Source of the DNA: Gammaproteobacteria bacterium
GTDB taxonomy: Bacteria; Pseudomonadota; Gammaproteobacteria; Pseudomonadales; Pseudohongiellaceae
Assembly: GCA_019654215.1 (NCBI GenBank)
Contig: BPDI01000031.1
Location: 1 to 36,644, forward strand
Direction of reading: 5' to 3'
Length of the DNA: 36,644 nt
Below, in pieces: positions 9,777 to 18,002 of the stretch. The notes beneath the pieces were generated by a model, which searched no databases, had not been told where the DNA came from, and saw nothing but the letters and a program-made list of their open reading frames with translations. The position numbers were made by a program, and so were the translations under genes. The stretch's first letter is position 1. Every line of letters begins with the position of its first letter.

Positions 9777-10797
9777 TCATGCTATTGGAGCACCGCACCA
9801 GTTCGTCTAGCTTTGCTAGTGCCGCCCCACTTATTAGGACTTCCTGGGCTCGCTTCACACCATTCAGCAATGAATCTTCTAAGTTTGCGGCAAAGATGGC
9901 CGCTCCAGCATTCAGTGCGACGATGTCCCCCGCAGCTTTATTTTCATAGGTAAGTGCTTGACGCATTAGGGTTAGACTTGCTTCTGCTGAGTCAATCTTC
10001 AGTTCATCATAGTTTGCATATTGCTTGATGCCGAAATCCGCTGGAGACACGGTATAACTGTAAATCTCACCACCTCTAAGCTCACCAACAGCGGTCGCTG
10101 CAGCGATACTGATTTCATCCAGTCCATCTTCCGCGGCGACTATCAAAACATGATCGGATCCCAGATCTCGCAATACTTCCAAGAGAATAGGAATCCATTG
10201 CGGATCGAATACACCTATAATCTGATTCGGCGCAGCTGCTGGATTTGTAAGGGGTCCTAGAATATTGAACACTGTGCGTACGCCAATTTCTTTGCGTGCC
10301 GCAATAACATGCTTCATTGCACTATGATGAGCAGGTGCAAACATAAATCCAACACCGACTTGTTCGATCATAGTGGCTATCTGTTCGGCACTTAAAGCTA
10401 GATTGATACCCGCAGCCTCTAACACATCAGCACTGCCACTCTTACTGGTTGCTCCGCGGTTTCCATGCTTGGCAACTTTCGCTCCAGCCGCTGCTGCTGC
10501 GAACGCTGAGCTTGTGGATACATTGAATTTATTTGAACCACTGCCGCCTGTACCGCAAGTGTCCACAAGATGGGGCGATGACTCAACCGTAACCTTAGTG
10601 GATAGCTCGCGCATTACCATTGCGCCACCGAGCACTTCCGCAGCTTTAACTCCTTTCATTTGCAATCCAACCAGAAAAGCAGCATTTTGCGCATCGGTGG
10701 TCTGGCCCGACATTATCTCGTGCATAACCCCTATCATTTCTTCTTTATCTAAGTCCTGGCCGCTAGTGACTCGTCTGATTGCGCCGACAATAGTCAT
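9769..10797 (-). CDS. trpD: Anthranilate phosphoribosyltransferase
   Basis: TrpD joins PRPP to anthranilate. The 342 residues fit the family. Motifs: VDTCGTGGSGSNKFNVST (the PRPP diphosphate loop), AKHGNRGATSKSGSADVLEA, MFAPAHHSAM, RTVFNILGPLTNPA and DGLDEIS with the metal-binding acidic residues. The diphosphate loop reads GTGGSG instead of the more common GTGGDG, a conservative variant. Monofunctional, not fused to trpG as in enterics. It is preceded by trpG with an 18-base gap and overlaps trpC. Confidence 0.96.
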   Translation of the reverse strand: MTIVGAIRRVTSGQDLDKEEMIGVMHEIMSGQTTDAQNAAFLVGLQMKGVKAAEVLGGAMVMRELSTKVTVESSPHLVDTCGTGGSGSNKFNVSTSSAFAAAAAGAKVAKHGNRGATSKSGSADVLEAAGINLALSAEQIATMIEQVGVGFMFAPAHHSAMKHVIAARKEIGVRTVFNILGPLTNPAAAPNQIIGVFDPQWIPILLEVLRDLGSDHVLIVAAEDGLDEISIAAATAVGELRGGEIYSYTVSPADFGIKQYANYDELKIDSAEASLTLMRQALTYENKAAGDIVALNAGAAIFAANLEDSLLNGVKRAQEVLISGAALAKLDELVRCSNSMSE

Positions 10798-10815
10798 GCT
10801 AGTTCTCCTGGATAT

Positions 10816-11403
10816 TTAATTCACACTATTGAGTAAAAAATTGTTAAGCAACCGGTGTCCTTCTTCGCTCAAGATTGATTCAGGATGAAACTGTACACCT
10901 TCCACAGCAAGAGATTTATGACGTACTCCCATGATCTCTTCTATGTTGCCATCTTTATCTTCAGTCCATGCTGTAACTTCGAGACAGTCGGGGACACTAG
11001 TTTTATCAATTGCTAATGAGTGGTAACGCGTAGCAGTAAATGATTTTGCTAAATCTTTGAAAACACCTTTGCCATCATGCTGAATCGACGATAATTTTCC
11101 ATGCATTACTTTACCGGCACGAACAATTTTCCCACCAAAAGCCTGACCAATACTCTGATGCCCGAGACAAATTCCTAGTATGGGTTTCTTGCCAGCGAAA
11201 TGAGAAATTACTTGCATGGAGATTCCAGCTTCGTTAGGTGTGCATGGCCCGGGTGAAATTACGATCTGCTGTGGTTCGAGGGATTCAATTTCTTCAATGC
11301 TTATTGCATCGTTTCTATACACTTTTACTTCGGCACCGAGTTCTCCGAGATACTGAGCTACGTTGTAAGTAAAAGAATCATAATTATCGATCATTAAGAG
11401 CAT
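10816..11403 (-). CDS. trpG: Anthranilate synthase glutamine amidotransferase subunit
   Basis: Class I glutamine amidotransferase supplying ammonia to TrpE. The 195-residue product begins [20 protein letters not shown]. The active-site motif [18 protein letters not shown] has the nucleophile Cys at residue 79, and the His-Glu dyad is in [16 protein letters not shown]. The same family also serves as PabA in folate synthesis, and the protein may do both, as there is no separate pabA in view. It is first in trpGDC; trpE lies 1.5 kb upstream on the same strand, beyond the oppositely oriented photolyase gene. Confidence 0.94.
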   Translation of the reverse strand: MLLMIDNYDSFTYNVAQYLGELGAEVKVYRNDAISIEEIESLEPQQIVISPGPCTPNEAGISMQVISHFAGKKPILGICLGHQSIGQAFGGKIVRAGKVMHGKLSSIQHDGKGVFKDLAKSFTATRYHSLAIDKTSVPDCLEVTAWTEDKDGNIEEIMGVRHKSLAVEGVQFHPESILSEEGHRLLNNFLLNSVN

Positions 11404-11426
11404 AGTTTCGGTCTCTGGCTCATCAC

Positions 11427-11442
11427 CCCTCGCGAAAGAGGG
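11427..11442 (-). promoter_or_regulatory. Short hairpin in the trpG leader
   Basis: CCCTC and GAGGG arms enclose a six-base loop 23 bases before the trpG ATG. It would sit in the trpG 5' untranslated region. There is no T tract and no leader peptide with tandem Trp codons that I can see, so this is not a classical attenuator. Significance uncertain. Confidence 0.25.
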
Positions 11443-11542
11443 CCAATCATAGCAGCAGCTTTACTTCCTGTCTCGATGGAAAATGAATCCAATTTCAAAG
11501 AGTTAGCGTAACTAGAGCTGTCCTTTATATATGTGAGTAAAC

Positions 11543-12984
11543 ATGCAATCCGTATCCTTGGTGTGGTTTAGACAAGATTTACGCCTACATGACAATCCAG
11601 CGTTGGCTGAAGCTATCGACACCGGTCGTGTACTTCCAGTTTATATTCTGGATGACACAAATCCTGGAGATTGGAAAATTGGATCCGCCAGCCGCTGGTG
11701 GCTGCATCATTCACTACAGCAACTGAATCAAACTCTCGCCAATAAGCTTTGGGTTTATAAGGGAGATCCAAGGCAAATTATCGAACAGCTAATCAGTGAG
11801 CATAGTATCGAAAATGTCTTCTGGAATCGTTGTTATGAGCCTTGGCAAGTTCAGCGTGACAAAAAGATCAAAACTGAGCTTGAATACTTAGGCATTTCAG
11901 TTCGCAGTTTTAACTCAGCACTACTGTGGGAACCATGGACTAATTTAAAACATGACGATACGCCTTATAAAGTATTTACTCCATTCTATAAAAATGCGAT
12001 GCAAAATCTGTTCATAGAGACTCCAACAGAAACCAAAATAGCCAAGCTGAAAGCTATCCCATGTTCTCAGACCAATGACAAAATAGAACAACTTGCTTTA
12101 ATGCCTTCACTTAATTGGTATGAAGGGATTGCATCAAATTGGTCGCCAGGCGAGCGTGGAGCACAAGAGAGATTAGATAACTTTATTCAAAGAGGTATTG
12201 AGAACTACAAAGTAGGTAGAGATTTTCCTGCTTTAAATTCAGTTTCCAGACTATCTCCCCATTTGCACTATGGAGAAATATCACCGCGACAAACTCTACA
12301 TTCTATTGCTAAAGCTACCCAAGGGATGCAAATCGAAGCAAATGTTGCACATTTTCAGAGAGAACTGGCGTGGCGTGAGTTTTCTTATTCCTTACTCTAC
12401 TACTTTCCTTTTATTACCCATCGCAATTTAAACCAGAAATTCGACCAATTCCCATGGGTTGAAAACGAAGCACTGTTGCGGCTTTGGCGCGAGGGTAAGA
12501 CAGGCTTTCCTATAATCGATGCGGGTATGCGAGAGCTTTGGCACACAGGCTACATGCACAACCGAGTAAGGATGATAGTTGCGTCTTTCCTGGTAAAGAA
12601 TCTTTGCATTCCATGGCAGCTTGGAGCTAAATGGTTTTGGGAATGCTTGCTTGATGCGGACCTCGCAAACAATTCTGCCAGTTGGCAATGGGTGGCCGGA
12701 AGCGGTGCCGATGCCTCTCCCTACTTTCGGATATTCAATCCTGTCATTCAGTCGCATAAATTTGATCCTGAAGGCGACTATATTCGCTCCTACGTTCCCG
12801 AATTATGTTCGTGTCCTAGCAAATTTAAATTTATGATCCCGGATCAGCCTCGCCTGCTGAGATTGAGAAACACGGAATTACTATCGGAAAAGACTATCCG
12901 TTGCCAATTGTGGATCTAAAAGAAAGTAGAGAAGCAGCGCTCACTGCTTACAAAAATATGAAAGAAACCATCTTGGCTGCTTAA
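11543..12984 (+). CDS. phrB: Deoxyribodipyrimidine photolyase (class I CPD), frameshift near C terminus
   Basis: Repairs UV cyclobutane dimers using light, with reduced FAD and an antenna cofactor. Start [18 protein letters not shown] (alpha/beta antenna domain), then the helical FAD domain: [78 protein letters not shown] and [17 protein letters not shown]. The main frame ends at 12919 after an apparent indel just past SYVPEL. In the next frame the expected C terminus appears ([20 protein letters not shown], ending at TAA 12982-12984), giving about 480 residues, the usual length. It is transcribed opposite to the trp genes between trpG and trpE and its stop overlaps the trpE stop tail to tail. 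Confidence 0.92.
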
Positions 12985-14458
12985 TCTAAATTGAGAGATT
13001 TCTGCGCAAGTTGCACAGCTTTCACGATGGCCTTAGCTTTACTTTGAGTCTCTTCCCATTCTTTTTCTGGCTGAGAATCGGCGACGATTCCTGCGCCTGC
13101 TCCTACGTAAAGTTTTTGATTCTTAATCACTGCCGTACGTATTGCGATCGCCATGTCCATATTATCGTTCCAGCCAAGATAACCCATGGCACCACCATAG
13201 ATACCACGTTTATGAGGCTCTAGTTCATCAATTATTTCCATAGCTCGTACTTTCGGGGCACCACTCAAGGTGCCAACGGGAAGTGTTGACTGCAGTAAAT
13301 CCAATGCAGTTTTATCATCACGAATTTCACTCTCAACTATAGAAGCGATATGCATAACGTGAGAGTAACGCTCTACAAACATTTTATTGGGAACAGTTAC
13401 AGATCCAATCTTCGATACCCGCCCGGAATCATTACGGCTTAAAATCGATGAGCATTAAATGCTCAGCTATTTCCTTGGCATCGGCTAAAAGCTCAGCCTC
13501 CAGAGCCTGATCCTCTGCCTCTGTTGATCCGCGCTTTCTGGTGCCTGCTAATGGACGTACGGTAATTTTTCCGTTTTCTACTCTGGCTAGTATTTCTGGG
13601 GATGCGCTAACCACATGATGGTCATCCATATCGAAGAAGACCATGTAAGGAGATGGGTTTAGATAACGCAGAGCACGATAAACATTGATTGGATCATTAT
13701 AAAAATCGATTGACATGCGCTGGGCCAATACAACCTGCATTACATCGCCTGCAACAATATATTCTTTTATCTTTTCAACTGCCGATTCATAACGTGCTTG
13801 TTCGAAGTGATGATGAAACTGATCTTCTGACGCGGCGTTGCCTGATCCAGATTCAGGTAATGGTGTTGGAGACTTTAAAAGTTCTTGAAGCTGATCAGTC
13901 GGTTTTGTGCTTTTGCATAAACATCAGACTCAGATGGATCTACTTGATGATGAAAGAGATAGTTCCGCGGAGGTTGTCGAAAACAACCACTTCCTCCGAT
14001 AGCATTAACAAAATGTCAGGCGTGTTAATTTCATCGTCGCCTGCACTTGGCCCAATCTTTGTTTCAACATAACGCACAGTGTCATAAGCAAAGTAACCAA
14101 CCAGCCCGCCGGCAAACCTTTGCGAATCGTCAAGTTCCGCTACGCGATAGCGAGATTTAAATTCGGGTATAAACTCAAAGGGATTTTTAGTCTCTGTTTC
14201 TTCAACAACCTCACCTCCGACTTCTACCATTACCTTTCTACCCGTGACTCGAAGCACAGTGCTGCAAGGCAACCGATAATGGAGAAGCGCCCCCACTTCT
14301 CTCCACCCTGAACCGATTCGAAGAAATAGCTATTTTGCCCTTCGCTAATTTCAAATAGGTGCTAAAGGGGGGTTTCAGTATCAGCAAGAACTTCCCCAAC
14401 AACTGGGAAAACGGTTAAATCCTTCCCCTGAAAGTTGCTGGAGCTGTTCTTCATTCAT
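12981..14458 (-). CDS. trpE: Anthranilate synthase component I, frameshifted
   Basis: TrpE converts chorismate to anthranilate with ammonia from TrpG. Start at ATG 14458 ([20 protein letters not shown]). The complete chorismate-enzyme order is visible: [166 protein letters not shown] and [18 protein letters not shown]. Shifts occur near 14290-14330, 13945, 13900 and 13438, each restored by one base, giving about 492 residues. This looks like sequencing indels in a functional gene. It lies 12 bases after rpe; no gph gene separates them, unlike in enterics or Pseudomonas. Confidence 0.9.
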
Positions 14459-14470
14459 GGGAGGAAAGCC

Positions 14471-15154
14471 TCAGTGGCTTGGATTAGGGCTCTGACCAAG
14501 CTCTTCGCGCATGGCTTTTATAGTAGCCGCGTAATCTTTACTGTTAAAAATAGCAGAGCCGGTGACGAACATATCAGCTCCCGCGTCGGCAATTTCACGA
14601 ATGTTTTTCACCCCAACGCCACCATCAACTTCCAATAGAATTTGATAGCCGCTGTCATCGATCAGCTTGCGTACTTTTTCCAGCTTCTTCAGCGTAGACG
14701 GGATAAATTTTTGGCCACCAAAACCAGGATTAACAGACATGAGAAGAATAACATCGACCTTGTCCATCAAATATTCGAGACATTCGATAGATGAGCCGGG
14801 GTTAAATACCAGACCAGATTTACAGCCCTGGTCTCTGACAAGCTGAAGAGATCGATCAACATGCGCAGTGGCTTCAGGATGAAAGCTAATAAAGCTGGCC
14901 CCGGCTTTAGCAAAATCCAGAATAAGCTGATCTACAGGAGTAACCATTAAATGCACATCAATAGGTGCGGTAATTTTGTGATTACGCAGAGCCTCACAAA
15001 CCATGGGGCCAATGGTGAGATTAGGCACATAATGATTGTCCATTACATCGAAATGGATAACATCTGCACCAGCATCGAGCACAGCAATAACTTCCTCGCC
15101 TAAACGAGCAAAATCTGCCGAGAGAATGGACGGAGCAATTAAGTAATCTTTCAT
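14471..15154 (-). CDS. rpe: Ribulose-phosphate 3-epimerase
   Basis: Interconverts ribulose-5-P and xylulose-5-P in the pentose phosphate and Calvin-type pathways. I start at ATG 15154, giving [20 protein letters not shown], the normal N terminus; the frame is open 25 codons further but those residues do not fit the family. Seen: [19 protein letters not shown] (metal-binding Asp), [44 protein letters not shown] and [12 protein letters not shown]. About 227 residues, standard length. It precedes trpE on the same strand and its leader contains a long inverted repeat. Confidence 0.95.
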   Translation of the reverse strand: MKDYLIAPSILSADFARLGEEVIAVLDAGADVIHFDVMDNHYVPNLTIGPMVCEALRNHKITAPIDVHLMVTPVDQLILDFAKAGASFISFHPEATAHVDRSLQLVRDQGCKSGLVFNPGSSIECLEYLMDKVDVILLMSVNPGFGGQKFIPSTLKKLEKVRKLIDDSGYQILLEVDGGVGVKNIREIADAGADMFVTGSAIFNSKDYAATIKAMREELGQSPNPSH

Positions 15155-15186
15155 GAAGGTATCAGGCCATAAGTCCAGACGTGGCG

Positions 15187-15271
15187 GTATTGTACAGATT
15201 ACGGCGGCTTTTGTCCTAAGGCTGGGCACCGGTGTTGTGACTTTGTTCTAATTTCGCCGTAATCACAATAC
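15187..15271 (-). repeat. Long imperfect inverted repeat in the rpe leader
   Basis: The 20 bases at 15187-15206 (ending GATTACGGCG) are matched by the reverse complement of 15255-15271 over 17 bases, with only a 3-base ACA insertion in the first arm. The arms are 48 bases apart in the gap between the DjlA-like gene and rpe. They could form a hairpin in the rpe/trpE leader RNA or be paired operator sites. Confidence 0.7.
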
Positions 15272-15301
15272 GAGTGAAGATTATGAATTAGAGAGATCGC
15301 G

Positions 15302-16030
15302 TTAGGTTCTGATCTTCCGGTAACCGCACACAGTTTCATAAGCAGTGCGGATAGCCATGGATTTTTCCTGCGCTTGTTTTAGGGACTCTTCAGAAAGATT
15401 ATCGCGCACGAGTTTATCGGGGTGATAGCGTGACATCATGCGCAAGTATGCCCGACGAATTTCTCCATCTTCAGCACCAGGTTCCAGTTGTAACACTTTA
15501 TAAGCATTATGCAAAAAGTTTCGTGCTTTGGATTGTTTAGTATCACTGGGAGCTTGCATCTCATTGCAAAATGCCAGAAATGCAGACTTATCAAAACCAA
15601 GAGTCTCAGCAACGTCGCGCAGTAATACTTTTTCTTTCAGACGCAATTCACCTTTTACAAAAGCATGCCTGATTTGAATCTTAAGAAACAAATCCGCCAA
15701 TGCACTGTTTCCCCCAATTGCTCCAGCCAAATCACGCACACAAGACATTACATCAGTGTTCGCTTGCTTGCCTTGATCAAAATAATTTATCGCCTGCTGT
15801 CGTTCGACTGCACTGAGCCCCATTAGCTGCATGATGGTTGAGGCATACTTCACTTCATTTGTTGTAACCCGCCCATCCATCTTGGCGATCTTCCCCATTA
15901 CGGCAAACATCGCCATTAACAGTAGTTGCTGCGTCCGACCTCCATGAGGAACCGATGCATGGGGATTGGTGCCATTTAATCGACTGATAATTGCCCGCTT
16001 GTAACCGCGATTAAGTAGTAATGCCAACAT
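15302..16030 (-). CDS. djlA: DjlA-like TerB-J-domain cochaperone
   Basis: 242 residues with an N-terminal TerB-like helical domain (about 33-150: LLLMAMFAVMGKIAKMDGRVTTNE and a second copy of the acidic pattern around HAFVKGELRLKEKVLLRDVAE) and a C-terminal J domain (about 176-240: NAYKVLQLEPGAEDGEIRRAYLRMMSRYHPDKL) with the HPD tripeptide that stimulates DnaK ATPase. E. coli DjlA has an N-terminal membrane anchor; here the first 30 residues are basic and not a clear membrane helix, so this version may be soluble. It follows murU by three bases on the same strand. Confidence 0.85.
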   Translation of the reverse strand: MLALLLNRGYKRAIISRLNGTNPHASVPHGGRTQQLLLMAMFAVMGKIAKMDGRVTTNEVKYASTIMQLMGLSAVERQQAINYFDQGKQANTDVMSCVRDLAGAIGGNSALADLFLKIQIRHAFVKGELRLKEKVLLRDVAETLGFDKSAFLAFCNEMQAPSDTKQSKARNFLHNAYKVLQLEPGAEDGEIRRAYLRMMSRYHPDKLVRDNLSEESLKQAQEKSMAIRTAYETVCGYRKIRT

Positions 16031-16033
16031 GAC

Positions 16034-16723
16034 TCAGTTTCCATTCGATTTAGCAACTATTGCATTCACTTCATGCAATCTTTCTGGTGTTCCAACATCA
16101 ATCCATAAACCATCGTGAACTTCTCCACTAACTAAATCGTTCGCCATTGCTTCCTGCAAAAGAGGAATGGTCGACCGTGGTTGAATAGGAAATCCTTCGA
16201 ATAACATTTTATGCATTACACTAATTCCACTAAAGGTCAGGCGCTTATCTCGTGCCTCGTGGTCTTCATGAACTTTTCTACTTTCATCTATATAGAAATC
16301 TCCATGTGGGTTGTGTTCTGCATTTTCCACGAGAACCAGATGCGCTATGCGATCTTTGCCATCTAGCGGTTGTAACCGGGAAAAATCAAAGTCGGTCCAA
16401 ATATCGGCATTGACCACAATAAAGCTATCATCTTTAAGTTTAGGCAAAGATTTAATAATGCCACCGGCCGTCTCTAGGCGAATGGGCTCTTTGGAGTAGA
16501 GAATCTCAATATCGAATTGGGACCCATCCCCCAGGGCTTCTTCTATCATTGTACCCAGGTAGAAATGATTGATAACAACACCAGTAATGCCTCCCTGCAC
16601 CAACCGCTCAATCTGATACTCGATCAAGGTCTTATCCCCTACCTTTAGCAGAGGTTTTGGTTTGTTAGCGGTCAGGGGATGCATACGCTTGCCCAAGCCG
16701 GCCGCTAAAATCATGGCACGCAT
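16034..16723 (-). CDS. murU: N-acetylmuramate alpha-1-phosphate uridylyltransferase
   Basis: Sugar-phosphate nucleotidyltransferase fold: MRAMILAAGLGKRMHPLTAN then KPKPLLKVGDKTLIEYQIE, the NADIWTDFD metal site, HLVLVENAEHNPHGDF and the C-terminal GLWIDVGTPERLHEVN. The 229-residue length and the neighbouring amgK identify it as MurU of the MurNAc recycling route known from Pseudomonas, which makes UDP-MurNAc from MurNAc-1-P and bypasses MurA (and so fosfomycin). A general glucose-1-phosphate nucleotidyltransferase role is the alternative, but the context favours MurU. Confidence 0.9.
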   Translation of the reverse strand: MRAMILAAGLGKRMHPLTANKPKPLLKVGDKTLIEYQIERLVQGGITGVVINHFYLGTMIEEALGDGSQFDIEILYSKEPIRLETAGGIIKSLPKLKDDSFIVVNADIWTDFDFSRLQPLDGKDRIAHLVLVENAEHNPHGDFYIDESRKVHEDHEARDKRLTFSGISVMHKMLFEGFPIQPRSTIPLLQEAMANDLVSGEVHDGLWIDVGTPERLHEVNAIVAKSNGN

Positions 16724-16780
16724 AGTTTTTCCAGTGAGTATTTTCTGCGGCTGACCTAGCTGTCCTCGCGCATTATTGCT

Positions 16781-17833
16781 TCAGAGTTTGGCCTTAGCTA
16801 TCGGTTCCACCACATGCTTGAACCAGTCAACAAATGCTTTAAGTTCCCTATATTTTTGACCAACCTCCAAAAAGTATTGTATGACCAGAGGAATATCGGC
16901 CAAATAGCGCGGTTTGTTATCCCTAATATACAATCGCGCGAAGATCCCGATTACTTTCAATTGGCGCTGAAGCCCCATGAGATCGAAGTCTCGGAGAAAT
17001 TGGGCTTCTTCAATATTTTCGATAAGTCCAGAGCTTTTTGCCTGCTCTAGATAGTAGAGTGCCCAGCCTTCAACTAATTCCTGATCCCAGCGGATATAGG
17101 CATCTCTTAATAAAGAAACAAGATCATAGGTGTAAGGTCCGCTGACAGCGTCCTGGAAATCAATAATCCCAGGAGTGGAATTTTCACCAAATTCCTTGAT
17201 ATCGAGAATCATCAGATTCCTGGAATGGTAATCTCGGTGCACCGCCACCTGCGGTTGCGAAAGAGCAGCCTCTCCCAAAAATTCCAGCGTTTCAGCGATT
17301 AATGCTTTTTCATTTTCTTCTAACTTTAATTGAAGAAACTGAGAACAAAACCAATCCTCAAACAAGGACATTTCTCGATGTAATTCAGACTTTTTATAAG
17401 GGTCAAGTCTCTTTTTATCGACTCCGGCTTGAATATCGAGTAAGGAATTAATCGCTGATTCATATAGCGTATTAATTTGTGATTGATTACCCGCTTCTTG
17501 CAGATAAACTAATCGATTGAGATAAATTTCGTCACCAAAATCATCCAACAACATAAAGCCTTGATCATAGTCGGCAGAGAACACCTTGGGTGCGGCCACC
17601 CCTGCTTCTTGTAATAGGTTGGAGATACGGACGAAAATGCGGGAGTTTTCTTGCTCTGGCGGCGCATCAACTGCAATAAAATGAGCCCCATCGGTGCGGA
17701 CCCTAAAATAGCGACGAAAACTGGCATCGCCACTTACAAGGGTAAGATCTGCCTCACCTTTGATTTTGGGTAGCAATTGTTTGAGTACCTGATTAGCCCA
17801 GACCCCCAATTTTTCCTGTCTAGATTCCGACAT
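16781..17833 (-). CDS. amgK: Anomeric MurNAc/GlcNAc kinase
   Basis: APH/choline-kinase fold of 350 residues: LTLVSGDASFRRYFRV (glycine-rich lid), HFIAVDAPPEQENSR, the catalytic loop VAVHRDYHSRNLMI with the base Asp, and PGIIDFQDAVSGPYTYDLVSLLRD with the metal-binding Asp. This matches AmgK, which phosphorylates recycled MurNAc at C1 for MurU just downstream (57-base gap). It is divergent from lptD with 169 bases between. The start at 17833 has no obvious ribosome binding site but no better in-frame Met follows. Confidence 0.9.
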   Translation of the reverse strand: MSESRQEKLGVWANQVLKQLLPKIKGEADLTLVSGDASFRRYFRVRTDGAHFIAVDAPPEQENSRIFVRISNLLQEAGVAAPKVFSADYDQGFMLLDDFGDEIYLNRLVYLQEAGNQSQINTLYESAINSLLDIQAGVDKKRLDPYKKSELHREMSLFEDWFCSQFLQLKLEENEKALIAETLEFLGEAALSQPQVAVHRDYHSRNLMILDIKEFGENSTPGIIDFQDAVSGPYTYDLVSLLRDAYIRWDQELVEGWALYYLEQAKSSGLIENIEEAQFLRDFDLMGLQRQLKVIGIFARLYIRDNKPRYLADIPLVIQYFLEVGQKYRELKAFVDWFKHVVEPIAKAKL

Positions 17834-17865
17834 TTATAATGTTTCGACTCGATTTTTCAGTTGCT

Positions 17866-17893
17866 TTGCAATCAAACTTCAATGAATTATTAT
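17866..17893 (+). promoter_or_regulatory. Candidate sigma-70 promoter for lptD-surA operon
   Basis: TTGCAA (17866-17871) and TATTAT (17888-17893) are separated by 16 bases, scoring 4/6 and 5/6 against the consensus, about 110 bases before the lptD start. It would leave a long leader. Not supported beyond the sequence match. Confidence 0.4.
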
Positions 17894-18002
17894 GCCTATG
17901 CGCACCAGTTTAACCAGTGCATAAACTTGTAAGTCGGTTTCATTTACGATTTGTTTATTTCCATTACACATTTCAATTTGATCTCAGCAGGATTGTTGTC
18001 TC

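Noticed and set aside
10373..10819. A 148-codon plus-strand frame opposite trpD
   Set aside because: Ala/Pro/Ser-rich reverse image of the conserved TrpD glycine and alanine stretches; no independent support.
11404..11542. Classical trp attenuator before trpG
   Set aside because: There is a small hairpin but no leader peptide with tandem Trp codons and no T tract.
12981..14458. trpE as a true pseudogene
   Set aside because: Every catalytic block is present in order and each break is mended by a single base; neighbouring trp genes are intact, and other essential genes show the same kind of break.
17831..17860. TATAAA right at the amgK start as its -10
   Set aside because: The hexamer overlaps the ATG, so initiation there would start inside the gene; no later in-frame Met would serve. 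More likely chance in an A/T-rich leader.
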